Both the position numbers and the translations under genes were made by a program. Shown in pieces: positions 51,276-60,588 of a DNA stretch of 64,000 nucleotides (positions are counted from its first letter, which is position 1; every line of letters starts with the position of its first letter). Under the pieces are notes generated by a model that saw nothing but the letters and a program-made list of their open reading frames with translations, was not told the DNA's origin and made no database searches. The stretch comes from an uncultured Eubacterium sp. (GTDB taxonomy: Bacteria; Bacillota; Clostridia; Lachnospirales; Lachnospiraceae), in contig CAJUTR010000002.1 of NCBI GenBank assembly GCA_910589665.1, positions 62,001-126,000 on the forward strand, in the 5' to 3' direction.

Positions 51276-51953
51276 TCAGTTCCCGGTAGAAATGAACGGA
51301 CTCAATACACTTGCGACCTGAACGGCAGGCATCGTCTGGAGAGATACCCTGCCAGGGCCGGTCACAACCGTATTAAAGAAGCCTTCGCCGCCGAGAAGCT
51401 TATTTTTCAGTCCTTTTACGGTAACGATGTCCACCGAACAGGTGCCGTCCATCATCGCGAGATATCCGGTATCGATCGTGATCTTTTCGCCGGCAGCCAG
51501 TTCTTTCGTGACGACAGAGCCGTCGATTTCGAGGAAGGCCGTGCCGTTTCCGGACAGCTTCTGCATGATAAAGCCCTCGCCGCCAAAAAAGCCGGATCCA
51601 AGTTTTTTCTGGAAGAAGATGGAAAGTTCCACTCCAGAAGTCGATGCCAGGAACGCGGATTTCTGACAGATGACCTCTTGTCCCGGACGGATTTCTACAG
51701 CGATGATGTCTCCCGGAAAACTCGAAGCAAAAGCGATCGAGCCTGGTTTACCCTGCGCGGTGTAACGGTTTTGGAACATATTTTCGCCGGACAGTGCCTT
51801 TGAAAACATCTTTCCAAGACCGCCGCCGGATGTTTCCATCTGCATGTTATCCGTCATCCAGCTCATGGCCCCGGATTCACAAATGATACTTTCTCCCGCA
51901 TCCAGTGTACATTCTACCACAGGAAGTGGTGTTCCTTTGATTTCGTATTGCAT
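51276..51953 (-). CDS. AIM24/TIGR00266 family protein
   Basis: ATG at 51953 (MQYEIKG) with AAAGAGG upstream; the open frame to 51998 overlaps the preceding gene. The 225-residue product follows the TIGR00266 pattern: ESIICESGAMSWMTDN, RYTAQGKPGSIAFASSFPGDI, FLASTSGVELSIFFQKKLGSGFFGGEGFIMQKLSG. It should form a double-stranded beta-helix trimer. No function is established. The gap to the thiamine diphosphokinase stop is 20 bases, so it is in the same minus-strand operon. Confidence 0.9.
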   Translation of the reverse strand: MQYEIKGTPLPVVECTLDAGESIICESGAMSWMTDNMQMETSGGGLGKMFSKALSGENMFQNRYTAQGKPGSIAFASSFPGDIIAVEIRPGQEVICQKSAFLASTSGVELSIFFQKKLGSGFFGGEGFIMQKLSGNGTAFLEIDGSVVTKELAAGEKITIDTGYLAMMDGTCSVDIVTVKGLKNKLLGGEGFFNTVVTGPGRVSLQTMPAVQVASVLSPFISTGN

Positions 51954-51973
51954 TGTTCTAACCTCTTTCTTTT

Positions 51974-52615
51974 TTATTTTGATGCCGTGATGTGCCAAAG
52001 GATCAGCAGAAGTCCACGTTCGACACTGATCACCCCTTTTTTTCCTACGGCTTCATTACTTACGCCGAGTGGAACGGTGTTCGACAGGGTCACACCCTCC
52101 ACTTCGTATTTTAGACCTTTGATCGTTACATTTTCGCTCGTATCGCTCAGGGAGAAAACGGAAACATAACCCGATACATCTTTCGACAGCGTAAAGCTGC
52201 TGTTCTGGATCACTGTCAACGCATAATCCTCGTGATATAAGATGCCCTGCGCACGATTGGCGGCAAGGAACGAAAGTGCCTGAATATTTGCGACCGTGTG
52301 GTCAAGCCTTCCGCCAAGTCCGCCAAAGATAGCAAACTGTTCGTAGCCTTTCGTAAGTCCGAACTGGATGGCAAGCATCATATCGGTGTCGTCTTTTTCA
52401 GGCGGGTATGCCTTTTTCTCACAGATCGTATCTTCCCAAATTTCATGTGAAGTCACGGAGTCGAAATCGCCAAGGGCCACGTCTGCCCGCAGTCCGAGAC
52501 GGACCAGATGGTCATATCCGCCGTCGGCGGCGATGACCAGATCGTCTTTTGTCAACGTAATCTCACAGGGAGAAAATTCCCCGGCGCCGAAAATGTAGCA
52601 AGTAGGTGTGTCCAT
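51974..52615 (-). CDS. thiN: Thiamine diphosphokinase
   Basis: ATG at 52615 behind GGAGG, two bases past the stop of the preceding ATPase. The 213-residue product has the family's N-terminal IAADGGYDHLVRLGLRADVALGDFDSV, KDDTDMMLAIQFGL and GGLGGRLDHTVANIQAL. The enzyme transfers pyrophosphate from ATP to thiamine, giving thiamine diphosphate. No TPP riboswitch was seen. Confidence 0.95.
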   Translation of the reverse strand: MDTPTCYIFGAGEFSPCEITLTKDDLVIAADGGYDHLVRLGLRADVALGDFDSVTSHEIWEDTICEKKAYPPEKDDTDMMLAIQFGLTKGYEQFAIFGGLGGRLDHTVANIQALSFLAANRAQGILYHEDYALTVIQNSSFTLSKDVSGYVSVFSLSDTSENVTIKGLKYEVEGVTLSNTVPLGVSNEAVGKKGVISVERGLLLILWHITASK

Positions 52616-52617
52616 GT

Positions 52618-53475
52618 TCAGCCTCCGTGATTCGGCACAGCCATGTTCATGTTTTCAATGATCTTAACCGCATCGTCCATGTAATCAAAGGAGAACTCTT
52701 CGATCGCGCCGGCGTCGATCGCTTCGGTCAGTTTTGGATCAATGGGAAGCTGGCTTAAAATAGGAAGTTCATACTTGGCGGCAGTTTTTTTGACGCGGCT
52801 TTCGCCAAATACGGACAATCTTTTGCCGCAGTCCGGACACTCTACGTAACTCATGTTTTCTATGATGCCAAGTACCGGTATGTTCATCATTTCCGCCATT
52901 TTCACTGCTTTTCCGACGATCATGGAAACGAGATCCTGCGGGGTCGTTACGACGATAATGCCGTCAAGCGGCAGGGACTGGAATACAGTCAGCGGAACAT
53001 CGCCGGTTCCAGGCGGCATATCTACGAATAGGCAGTCGATGTCTTTCCATAAAACATCCGTCCAGAATTGCTTGACTGTGCCGGCAATCACCGGCCCGCG
53101 CCAGATGACCGGGTCAGTCTCATTTTCCAAAAGGAGATTGATGGAAATGATGTCAATGCCAGTTTTGGATGTCACCGGGAAGATCGTGGTGGCATTTCCC
53201 GTCGCTTTTTCGGTCACGCCGAACGCTTTCGGAATGGAAGGGCCGGTAATATCAGCATCCATGATCCCGCACCGGTGGCCGTTCCGGCTGTACGCCACGG
53301 CCATTAAGTCGGTCACCATAGATTTGCCGACGCCGCCTTTGCCGCTCATGATTCCGATCACGCTTTTTATATTGCTATCTGGATGTGGATCTTCAATAAA
53401 AGATTTTGGGTCCGGAGACTGCGCTCCGTCGCAGCCTGAACTGCAGTTTGAACAATCGTGGTTACAATCACCCAT
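52618..53475 (-). CDS. Mrp/NBP35-type Fe-S cluster carrier ATPase
   Basis: ATG at 53475 with AAAGGAAGG upstream; the longer frame to 53565 runs across the promoter. The 285-residue product starts with a cysteine cluster (CNHDCSNCSSGC) as in Nbp35. Deviant Walker A SGKGGVGKS, DADITGPS, VDMPPGTGD and the C-terminal CPDCGK pair complete the Mrp signature. Members carry and transfer iron-sulfur clusters. It opens an operon with thiN and the AIM24-like gene. Confidence 0.93.
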   Translation of the reverse strand: MGDCNHDCSNCSSGCDGAQSPDPKSFIEDPHPDSNIKSVIGIMSGKGGVGKSMVTDLMAVAYSRNGHRCGIMDADITGPSIPKAFGVTEKATGNATTIFPVTSKTGIDIISINLLLENETDPVIWRGPVIAGTVKQFWTDVLWKDIDCLFVDMPPGTGDVPLTVFQSLPLDGIIVVTTPQDLVSMIVGKAVKMAEMMNIPVLGIIENMSYVECPDCGKRLSVFGESRVKKTAAKYELPILSQLPIDPKLTEAIDAGAIEEFSFDYMDDAVKIIENMNMAVPNHGG

Positions 53476-53521
53476 CGTGTCTGTTCCTTCCTTTCTAAAA
53501 ATAGTTTCTACACTACCTTTA

Positions 53522-53550
53522 AGTTTATTGCGAATGCGGAGATTTGTCAA
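53522..53550 (-). promoter_or_regulatory. Promoter of the Mrp-thiN operon
   Basis: On the minus strand perfect TTGACA (53545-53550), 17-base spacer, TAAACT (53522-53527). The -35 lies 8 bases from the -35 of the divergent promoter. Confidence 0.7.
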
Positions 53551-53558
53551 TATGGTTT

Positions 53559-53588
53559 TTGACACTAAAAGGGCGCCTGTGCTACAAT
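53559..53588 (+). promoter_or_regulatory. Promoter of the C_GCAxxG_C_C gene
   Basis: Perfect TTGACA (53559-53564), 18-base spacer, TACAAT (53583-53588). It is back to back with the minus-strand promoter. Confidence 0.75.
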
Positions 53589-53649
53589 AGGAAAGAAAAA
53601 AGCTGAATGAGATAGGCGGTATATTTGATCATCAGAAAAGAGGCATAAT

Positions 53650-54129
53650 ATGGAATCAAGAAAAGAAAAGGCAATGGAATTATTTAAACAGGGATACAAT
53701 TGTTCGCAGTCTGTCGTGCTTGCTTATGCAGATCTGCTCGGACTGGACTGGGATCAGGCGGCGAAATATGCGTCTTCCTTTGGAGGAGGACTGGGGAGGC
53801 TCCGCCATGTGTGCGGCACGGTATCAGGTATGTCGATGGTGGCGGGGATCCTGACCGGTTCATCCGATCCAAAAGATGTGGATCAGAAAAAAGAAAATTA
53901 TAAAGTGGTCCAGAAACTGGCAGAAGAATTTGAGAAACGGAATGGAAGCATCATATGCCGGGAACTTTTGCAGCTAGACCAAAAGGAACCGTCGGTCGGA
54001 GAGGACTACCGGAGCGGTGCGTCGCCGGAGCCGCGGACGGAGCAGTATTACAAAAAGCGGCCCTGCGTGAACCTTGTGGGTGAAGCTTGCGAGATATTAG
54101 AAAATACCTTACATGAACTTCTTGAATAA
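53650..54129 (+). CDS. C_GCAxxG_C_C family putative redox protein
   Basis: ATG 53650 with AAGAGG upstream. The 159-residue product has the family layout: YNCSQSVVLAYAD (first Cys), FGGGLGRLRHVCGTVSGM (GCAxxG-like central motif, here CGTVSG), later IICRELL and KRPCVNLVGEACEIL. The spaced cysteines suggest metal or redox-active centres; the function is not established. It is divergent from the Fe-S carrier gene. Confidence 0.9.
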   Translation: MESRKEKAMELFKQGYNCSQSVVLAYADLLGLDWDQAAKYASSFGGGLGRLRHVCGTVSGMSMVAGILTGSSDPKDVDQKKENYKVVQKLAEEFEKRNGSIICRELLQLDQKEPSVGEDYRSGASPEPRTEQYYKKRPCVNLVGEACEILENTLHELLE

Positions 54130-54150
54130 GCATCCAAAATGTGATATGAT
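54122..54150 (+). promoter_or_regulatory. Promoter of the nfnAB operon
   Basis: TTGAAT (54122-54127), 17-base spacer, TATGAT (54145-54150). It overlaps the end of the preceding gene and leaves a leader of about 170 bases. Confidence 0.55.
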
Positions 54151-54275
54151 GAAATGCGAAGGAAACTACGGGACGCTTTCCTCTCTTCATATGTTTGCGG
54201 CATAGTCTGGAGGGAGGGAAGACGGAATTATGTCATGAGGTTTTGACACGTTTCAACAGAAAAGAAGACGCGGTT

Positions 54276-54300
54276 TTGTGTCCTTGTACAGAGGACACAA
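54276..54300 (+). promoter_or_regulatory. Hairpin in the nfnAB leader
   Basis: A perfect 9-bp stem (54276-54284 with 54292-54300, TTGTGTCCT/AGGACACAA) with a 7-base loop, 30 bases before the start codon. There is no T-run, so it is not a terminator. The rest of the leader (about 54157-54275) matches no riboswitch I recognise. Confidence 0.5.
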
Positions 54301-54329
54301 TATCATTATGCGCAGAAATGAGGTAAATT

Positions 54330-55169
54330 ATGTTTCGAATTGTAGAAAAGAAGTCCCTGAACCCGACCGTTACGAAAATGGTGGTTGAGGCTCCTCTTAT
54401 AGCGAAAAAGGCTGAGCCGGGGCAGTTTATTATTTTTCGGGCGAAGGAAGACAGCGAGAGGATCCCGCTGACGATTTCCGATTTTGACCGGGAAGCCGGT
54501 ACGGTGACGATCATTTATCAGATCGTCGGGGGTTCCACGATGGAACTAGACACGCTGGATGAGGGGGAAAGCATTCATGACTTTGTTGGCCCGCTCGGGG
54601 TTCCGACACATACAGAGGGATTAAAAAAAGTGGCGGTTGTCGGCGGCGGCGTTGGCTGTGCGATCGCGTATCCGGTTGCGAAAAAGCTGCATGAGATGGG
54701 AGCAGAGGTTCATTCGATTGTGGGCTTCCGCAATCAGGATCTTGTCATCCTTGAGGAAGAGTTTAAGAATGCCAGTGATACGTTCGTCATGATGACGGAT
54801 GACGGCAGTTATGGGGAAAAAGGACTTGTGACGGACGCGCTGGAGAAACTGATCCAGGATGGAAATGAGTACGATGAAGTCATTGCCATCGGGCCGCTCA
54901 TTATGATGAAGTTCGTATGCCTGACGACGAAAAAATATAATGTAAAAACAATGGTAAGCATGAATCCGATCATGATAGATGGAACAGGCATGTGCGGAGG
55001 CTGCCGACTGACCGTAGGCGGGGAGACGAAATTTGCCTGCGTGGACGGGCCGGACTTTGACGGCCACCAAGTGGATTTTGATGAGGCGATGCACCGGGGG
55101 ACGATGTATAAAGAATTTGAGACACATGCCCGAGAAGCGGCCTGCAATTTATTAAAGGAGGCTAAGTAA
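54330..55169 (+). CDS. nfnA: NfnA: ferredoxin-NADP oxidoreductase subunit (sulfide dehydrogenase-like)
   Basis: ATG 54330 with GAGG upstream. The 279-residue flavoprotein has an FAD-binding beta-barrel (about 1-100, PLTISDFDREAGTV), an NAD-binding Rossmann domain (VAVVGGGVGCAIAYPVAK) and a C-terminal [2Fe-2S] site (GTGMCGGCRLTVGGETKFACVDGPDFDGH). With the next gene it forms the electron-bifurcating NADH-dependent reduced ferredoxin:NADP+ oxidoreductase of anaerobes. The two genes are one base apart. Confidence 0.93.
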   Translation: MFRIVEKKSLNPTVTKMVVEAPLIAKKAEPGQFIIFRAKEDSERIPLTISDFDREAGTVTIIYQIVGGSTMELDTLDEGESIHDFVGPLGVPTHTEGLKKVAVVGGGVGCAIAYPVAKKLHEMGAEVHSIVGFRNQDLVILEEEFKNASDTFVMMTDDGSYGEKGLVTDALEKLIQDGNEYDEVIAIGPLIMMKFVCLTTKKYNVKTMVSMNPIMIDGTGMCGGCRLTVGGETKFACVDGPDFDGHQVDFDEAMHRGTMYKEFETHAREAACNLLKEAK

Positions 55170-55170
55170 A

Positions 55171-56565
55171 ATGGCGGAACGTAATATGGATCTGAATAAA
55201 TGTCCGATGCCGGTACAGGACCCGGACGTGAGAAATAAAAACTTTGACGAAGTGGCTTTGGGATATACGTATGATATGGCGGTCAATGAGGCGAGAAGAT
55301 GTCTCAACTGCCCGAAGAAGCCCTGTGTGAGCGCCTGCCCGGTTCAAATCGACATTCCGGCGTTCATTGAGCGGGTGGCAAATGAAGATATGGATGGCGC
55401 GTTTGAAATCCTTTCGAAATCAACATCCCTTCCTGCCGTGTGCGGCCGTGTCTGTCCACAGGAGAGCCAGTGCGAGGGCCAGTGTGTCCGCGGTATCAAA
55501 GGAGAGCCGGTCGGCATCGGCCGTCTGGAGCGCTTTGTGGCGGATTATCACAGGGAACACTGCGACGAACAGCCGGTGATGCCAGAGCAGAATGGACATA
55601 AAGTAGCGGTCATCGGTGCGGGGCCGAGCGGCCTGACCGTGGCGGGCGACCTGGCCAAGATGGGATATAAAGTGACGATTTATGAGGCACTTCATCTCGC
55701 CGGGGGCGTTCTTGTGTATGGAATACCGGAATTCCGTCTTCCGAAGGCGATCGTTCAGAAGGAGATCGATAACCTGAAGGCGATCGGGGTCGATGTGGAG
55801 ACGAATATGGTCATCGGCAAAGTACTGACGATCGACGAACTGTTTGAACTGGGCAATGAGGCTGTTTTTGTCGGTTCCGGCGCGGGACTTCCGCGGTTTA
55901 TGAACATTCCGGGAGAGAGCTTGAAAGGCGTATATTCAGCCAATGAATTCCTCACCCGTATCAACTTGATGAAAGCATATCAGGATGACAGCAAAACGCC
56001 GATCCAGCATGCAAAGAAAGTCGCTGTTGTCGGCGGTGGAAATGTGGCGATGGACGCCGCGCGGAGCGCAAAACGTTTAGGGGCTGAGGAAGTGTACATC
56101 GTTTACCGTCGCGGGATGGAAGAACTCCCGGCTAGAAAAGAAGAAGTAGAACATGCGGAAGAAGAAGGGATCATTTTTAAAACGCTGCACAATCCGGTGG
56201 AGATACTCGGAGACGAAGAGGGAATGGTGTGCGGCATGAAATGTGTCCAGATGGAACTCGGTGAGCCGGATGAGAGCGGCCGCCGCCGTCCGATCGTAAA
56301 AGAGGGAAGTGAGTTTGTCCTTGATGTGGATTCTGTGATCATGTCGATCGGTACGAGTCCGAACCCGCTGATCCGTTCAACAACGCCGGGATTGGATGCC
56401 AATAACCACGGCTGTCTGATCACGAAGGATGAAAAAGGTGAGACGACCAGAGAGGGCGTTTACGCCGGTGGAGATGCCGTGACCGGAGCAGCTACCGTAA
56501 TCCTCGCGATGGGTGCAGGAAAGTCGGCGGCGAAGGCGATTGATGAATATATTCAAAGTAAGTAA
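55171..56565 (+). CDS. nfnB: NfnB: NADPH-binding subunit (GltA/glutamate synthase small-subunit-like)
   Basis: ATG 55171 with AAGGAGG upstream. The 464-residue product has N-terminal cysteine clusters for two [4Fe-4S] centres (CLNCPKKPCVSACPV and CGRVCPQESQCEGQCVRG). An FAD dinucleotide fold (VAVIGAGPSGLTVAGDLA) and an NADPH fold (VAVVGGGNVAMDAARSAKRLGA) follow, with AGGDAVTGAATVILAMGAGK near the C-terminus. Databases often call it gltA, but the neighbouring nfnA and absence of a glutamate synthase large subunit support the bifurcating role. Confidence 0.93.
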   Translation: MAERNMDLNKCPMPVQDPDVRNKNFDEVALGYTYDMAVNEARRCLNCPKKPCVSACPVQIDIPAFIERVANEDMDGAFEILSKSTSLPAVCGRVCPQESQCEGQCVRGIKGEPVGIGRLERFVADYHREHCDEQPVMPEQNGHKVAVIGAGPSGLTVAGDLAKMGYKVTIYEALHLAGGVLVYGIPEFRLPKAIVQKEIDNLKAIGVDVETNMVIGKVLTIDELFELGNEAVFVGSGAGLPRFMNIPGESLKGVYSANEFLTRINLMKAYQDDSKTPIQHAKKVAVVGGGNVAMDAARSAKRLGAEEVYIVYRRGMEELPARKEEVEHAEEEGIIFKTLHNPVEILGDEEGMVCGMKCVQMELGEPDESGRRRPIVKEGSEFVLDVDSVIMSIGTSPNPLIRSTTPGLDANNHGCLITKDEKGETTREGVYAGGDAVTGAATVILAMGAGKSAAKAIDEYIQSK

Positions 56566-56589
56566 TAGATAAATGGGGATATAATATTA

Positions 56590-57870
56590 ATGAAGGTGAA
56601 ATCGAAATCAGGATTACGCACATCGCTTCTCCGGATTACGGTGCTGCCTCTGACTTTACTCGGAATTTTAATCATTGCTTATAGCTCGTATCATTTGACT
56701 GCGCGGGTGCATCAGGAAGTAAAAACCCAGCTAAAAGATGTCGCCCGTTCAGCTGTGTATACGTATGAGAGGGAATATCCGGGGGATTATCGCAAGGGGG
56801 ACGACGCAGAACTGTATAAAGGAGAACGACCGGTCAGGGACGCGGAGGAAATACTAGAAGGCTACAAAAGAATGTTCGATGTGGACGTCACGATATTTTA
56901 TTGTGACGAGAGGGTCGCCACAACGATCCGGTCTGATTCGGGCAACCCGATCGTAGGAACAAAAGCTAATCAGGAAGTAACCGAGGATGTGTTTCACGGG
57001 CGTGCGGAAATGTTTTATGAAAATACCAATATCAATAACAGCCGTTATTTTTCGTATTACCGGCCGCTCTATGATACGCAGGGAAACTGTACTGGCATGT
57101 TGTTTGCGGGCAAGGAAGTCAAATATGTGAGAAGCAGTGTACTGGTAGGTGTCATGCCGGTCGTTATTGCCATGTTTGTGTGTGTGGCTATTGTTGTATT
57201 TATCATATGGGCGTATGCGAACAGGCTGATCAAGTGCATGTGGCAGCTGGGCGACTTTTTTGCGAAAGTGGAAGGCGGCGATCTGACGACGGAACTCGGG
57301 GGCGAAGTGATGTGCAGAAAAGATGAACTTGGTCGGATCGGAAAATCCGCAGTTCAGATGCAGTCGGCGCTCCGGGAGCTGATCGAAAGAGATTCCCTGA
57401 CAGGGTTGTATAACCGTCATTACGGGGAGATCTGGCTGCGGGAGGCGCAAAAAGAAGCGAAAAAGACGGGATGCCCATACTATGTGTCGATCGGTGATAT
57501 AGATTTCTTTAAGAAATTTAATGACAGTTACGGGCATGATTGTGGCGATATGGTACTCCGTGAGGTTTCACGTACATTAAAACAACAGGTAGGAAATAAT
57601 GGGTATGCGGTCCGATGGGGCGGCGAGGAATTTTTGCTCGTCCTGTCCGGCGAAAAGATAGAGGATATCGAATGTTTTGTAAACCGGATCGCAGATGAAA
57701 TTAAAGGAATGGAGTCTGTCTATGAGGATCGTGTGCTGAAAGTGACGATGACGTTCGGTGTGACTGACGGCGATACCCAGGCAAATATAGACGACATCAT
57801 AAAGAAGGCTGATCAGGCTCTTTATGAGGGAAAAGAAACAGGGCGCGACAAAGTCGTATATAAACATTAG
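56590..57870 (+). CDS. Membrane diguanylate cyclase (Cache-GGDEF)
   Basis: ATG 56590; the ribosome site (GGGGAT) is modest. The 426-residue product has a membrane helix (about 14-36), an extracytoplasmic Cache-like sensor (about 37-185, YTYEREYPGDY, FYENTNINNSRYFSYYRPLYD), a second helix (about 190-215) and a HAMP-like linker. The GGDEF domain has active-site WGGEEF near 350. No RxxD inhibitory site precedes it. It should make cyclic di-GMP in response to an external ligand. Confidence 0.92.
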   Translation: MKVKSKSGLRTSLLRITVLPLTLLGILIIAYSSYHLTARVHQEVKTQLKDVARSAVYTYEREYPGDYRKGDDAELYKGERPVRDAEEILEGYKRMFDVDVTIFYCDERVATTIRSDSGNPIVGTKANQEVTEDVFHGRAEMFYENTNINNSRYFSYYRPLYDTQGNCTGMLFAGKEVKYVRSSVLVGVMPVVIAMFVCVAIVVFIIWAYANRLIKCMWQLGDFFAKVEGGDLTTELGGEVMCRKDELGRIGKSAVQMQSALRELIERDSLTGLYNRHYGEIWLREAQKEAKKTGCPYYVSIGDIDFFKKFNDSYGHDCGDMVLREVSRTLKQQVGNNGYAVRWGGEEFLLVLSGEKIEDIECFVNRIADEIKGMESVYEDRVLKVTMTFGVTDGDTQANIDDIIKKADQALYEGKETGRDKVVYKH

Positions 57871-57884
57871 AAAGGAAGGTGCAT

Positions 57885-58958
57885 ATGAAACGAGTAGCTT
57901 TTTTGACGAGCGGAGGAGATTGCCAGGCGTTGAACGCGACGATGCGCGGAGTGGCAAAGACGCTGTACGAGTCGGATGAGGATGTGGAGATCATCGGTAT
58001 CCTGGAAGGATACAAAGGATTGATGTATGAAAAGTATGTAAAGATGAAGCCGTCTGATTTTTCAGGTATACTCACAGAAGGCGGAACGATTCTTGGATCT
58101 TCCAGACAGCCGTTCAAGCAGATGAGGAAGCCGGATGAAAATGGCATGGACAAGGTTCTTGCCATGAAGAACACTTATCAGAAATTGAAATTGGATTGTC
58201 TTGTTATTTTAGGCGGAAACGGCACGCAGAAGACGGCGAACCTGCTCAGTGAAGAGGGACTCAATGTCGTGGGCCTTCCAAAGACGATTGACAATGACAT
58301 CTGGGGAACGGATATGACATTTGGCTTCCAGAGCGCGGTGGATATTGCGACCGACTGCATCGACCGGATCCATACGACAGCATATTCGCACGGGCGTGTG
58401 TTTATTGTGGAAGTGATGGGACATAAGGTTGGCTGGCTCACGCTGCATGCGGGAATCGCAGGCGGGGCGGATGTGATTCTGCTTCCGGAGATCCCGTACG
58501 ATATCGATTCGGTGATCGGGGCGATCGAGCGAAGGACGGAGGCAGGCAAACGCTTTTCGATCCTGGCTGTGGCCGAGGGAGCGATTTCGAAAGAAGATGC
58601 GGCATTATCCAAAAAAGAGCTGAAAGAGAAGCTGAAAAACACTCCGTATCCGAGTGTTTCCTACAAGATCGGCGCAGAAATACAGGAAAAGACCGGACAG
58701 GAGATCCGTATCACCGTGCCGGGGCACACGCAGCGCGGAGGAAGTCCCTGCGCGTATGACCGCGTGATCTCCAGCCGTTTGGGCGCTGCGGCAGCACGGC
58801 TCATCAAGAAAGAAAAGTATGGTTATATGGTAGGGTTCAAAGGGGATGAGATCGTACCAGTCCCGCTGTGTGAGGTTGCTGGTAAGCTGAAAATGGTTGA
58901 CCCGAATTCTTCTATCATAAAAGAAGCGAAAAACCTCGGCATCTGTTTCGGGGATTAA
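57885..58958 (+). CDS. pfkA: 6-phosphofructokinase
   Basis: ATG 57885 with AGGAAGG upstream; a GTG two codons earlier is unlikely. The 357-residue enzyme has LTSGGDCQALNATMRG at the N-terminus, GGNGTQKTAN (the position that distinguishes ATP from pyrophosphate users holds Gly, favouring ATP) and catalytic PKTIDNDI. EVMGHKVGWLT stands where the MGR motif is usual. Length and motifs match the mixed-substrate clade, so pyrophosphate use cannot be excluded. It commits fructose 6-phosphate to glycolysis. Confidence 0.92.
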   Translation: MKRVAFLTSGGDCQALNATMRGVAKTLYESDEDVEIIGILEGYKGLMYEKYVKMKPSDFSGILTEGGTILGSSRQPFKQMRKPDENGMDKVLAMKNTYQKLKLDCLVILGGNGTQKTANLLSEEGLNVVGLPKTIDNDIWGTDMTFGFQSAVDIATDCIDRIHTTAYSHGRVFIVEVMGHKVGWLTLHAGIAGGADVILLPEIPYDIDSVIGAIERRTEAGKRFSILAVAEGAISKEDAALSKKELKEKLKNTPYPSVSYKIGAEIQEKTGQEIRITVPGHTQRGGSPCAYDRVISSRLGAAAARLIKKEKYGYMVGFKGDEIVPVPLCEVAGKLKMVDPNSSIIKEAKNLGICFGD

Positions 58959-58969
58959 GGAGGAACGGC

Positions 58970-60574
58970 ATGTCCTATCAGGCGTTATATCGGAAGTTCA
59001 GACCGGAGGATTTTGAGGACGTCAAAGGTCAGGAACACATTGTGACGACGTTGAAAAACCAAATAAAGGCGGATCATATCGGACATGCCTATCTTTTTTG
59101 CGGAACGAGAGGAACAGGAAAGACGACGGTGGCAAAAGTATTTGCCAAAGCCGTGAATTGTGAGAATCCAAGTGAAAAAGGTCCCTGTGGGGAGTGTGAG
59201 ATGTGCCGTTCGATCGCGTCCGGCTCGTCCATGAATGTCGTGGAAATGGATGCCGCTTCCAATAATAAGGTCGACGACATCCGCCAGGTGATCGAAGAGG
59301 TACAGTACTCGCCGCCGCAGGGGAAATATAAGGTCTATATCATCGATGAGGTACACATGCTTTCCACCAGCGCGTTTAACGCGCTCCTGAAAACATTGGA
59401 GGAGCCGCCGTCCTATCTGATCTTTATCCTGGCGACGACAGAGGTGCATAAAATACCGCTGACGATCATGTCCCGCTGCCAAAGGTATGACTTCAAGCGT
59501 ATCTCGGTAGATACGATAGCGGCTAGATTGCAGGAACTGTTAGACAGGGAGGGCATCCAGGCGGAGGAGAGGGCGCTTCAGTATATCGCGAAACTGGCGG
59601 ACGGCGCGCTGCGTGATGGTCTCAGCCTTTTGGAGCAGTGCATTTCTTTTTATTTTGGGGAAACACTGACGTATGAGAAGGTACTGAAGGTTCTGGGAGC
59701 CGTGGACAATGATGTCTATGCCGCCTTTGCAGGAAAATTGGCGGAAAATCATGTGGCGGCCATGATGGAGATGATTGATGGGATCATCGCGGAGGGAAAA
59801 GACCTCACGAGATTTTGTGATGAATTTATTTGGTATCTGCGAAATATACTGATTGTAAAGAGTACGGAACAACCGGGCCATATCATTGATATGTCAGATG
59901 AAAACCTAAAAATACTTACAGAGATCGGCGAGAGCATGGAGATGGAGATGGTGTTCCGTTACATCCGCGTCCTGTCCGAAGTTCAGAACCAGATGAAGTA
60001 TGCGACACAGAAGCGGGTGCTGTTTGAAGTGGCGCTCATTAAGCTCTGCCGGCCGCAGATGGAGAAAGATTATGAGTCTATCGTAAACCGGCTGCATAAT
60101 ATCGAAGAGCAGATTCGATGCGGGGCGGTGGCGCTGGCTGCCGAGGGCGGCGTTATGCAGGGAGATTCTCTCCCGTCGGCTTCCGCTCGTGACGCTAACT
60201 TGCCAGGAGGAAATGGGGGAATGAAAAAGCAGCTGCCAAAAGCTGTCCCCGAAGAGGTAAAAGAACTGGCCGCAAACTGGTATCAGGTAGTAAATCAGTT
60301 GAGCCGTGAGGATAAGACGATGCTCGCGCAGGCGACGCTAACGGTGGATGACAATGGAAGTCTGGTCATCGCGTTTGGGCAGGATACTTGTTACTCATAT
60401 TTTGCGGGGAAGGAAGAGCGGAAGGCGGCACTGACGCAGGCGGCGGAACAGGTGACGGGCAAGCAGGTGAACATCGAGTACCGGTTTATCAAAGACCGTC
60501 AGGAATACGATTCCCTCCCAGAACTAAGAGGGATATTCGGTGACCGCGACATTGAAATTGAGATGATGGAATAG
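58970..60574 (+). CDS. dnaX: DNA polymerase III subunit gamma/tau
   Basis: ATG 58970 with AAGGAGG upstream. The 534-residue clamp-loader ATPase has RPEDFEDVKGQEHIV and Walker A GTRGTGKTT at about 45-52. A four-Cys zinc module (C-x8-CGECEMC), DEVHMLSTSAFNALLKTLEEPP and the sensor ATTEVHKIP follow. The C-terminal region after about 370 is divergent, as usual. The gene order dnaX-ybaB-recR is the standard Firmicutes arrangement. Confidence 0.97.
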   Translation: MSYQALYRKFRPEDFEDVKGQEHIVTTLKNQIKADHIGHAYLFCGTRGTGKTTVAKVFAKAVNCENPSEKGPCGECEMCRSIASGSSMNVVEMDAASNNKVDDIRQVIEEVQYSPPQGKYKVYIIDEVHMLSTSAFNALLKTLEEPPSYLIFILATTEVHKIPLTIMSRCQRYDFKRISVDTIAARLQELLDREGIQAEERALQYIAKLADGALRDGLSLLEQCISFYFGETLTYEKVLKVLGAVDNDVYAAFAGKLAENHVAAMMEMIDGIIAEGKDLTRFCDEFIWYLRNILIVKSTEQPGHIIDMSDENLKILTEIGESMEMEMVFRYIRVLSEVQNQMKYATQKRVLFEVALIKLCRPQMEKDYESIVNRLHNIEEQIRCGAVALAAEGGVMQGDSLPSASARDANLPGGNGGMKKQLPKAVPEEVKELAANWYQVVNQLSREDKTMLAQATLTVDDNGSLVIAFGQDTCYSYFAGKEERKAALTQAAEQVTGKQVNIEYRFIKDRQEYDSLPELRGIFGDRDIEIEMME

Positions 60575-60588
60575 AAAGGAAGGTAGAT

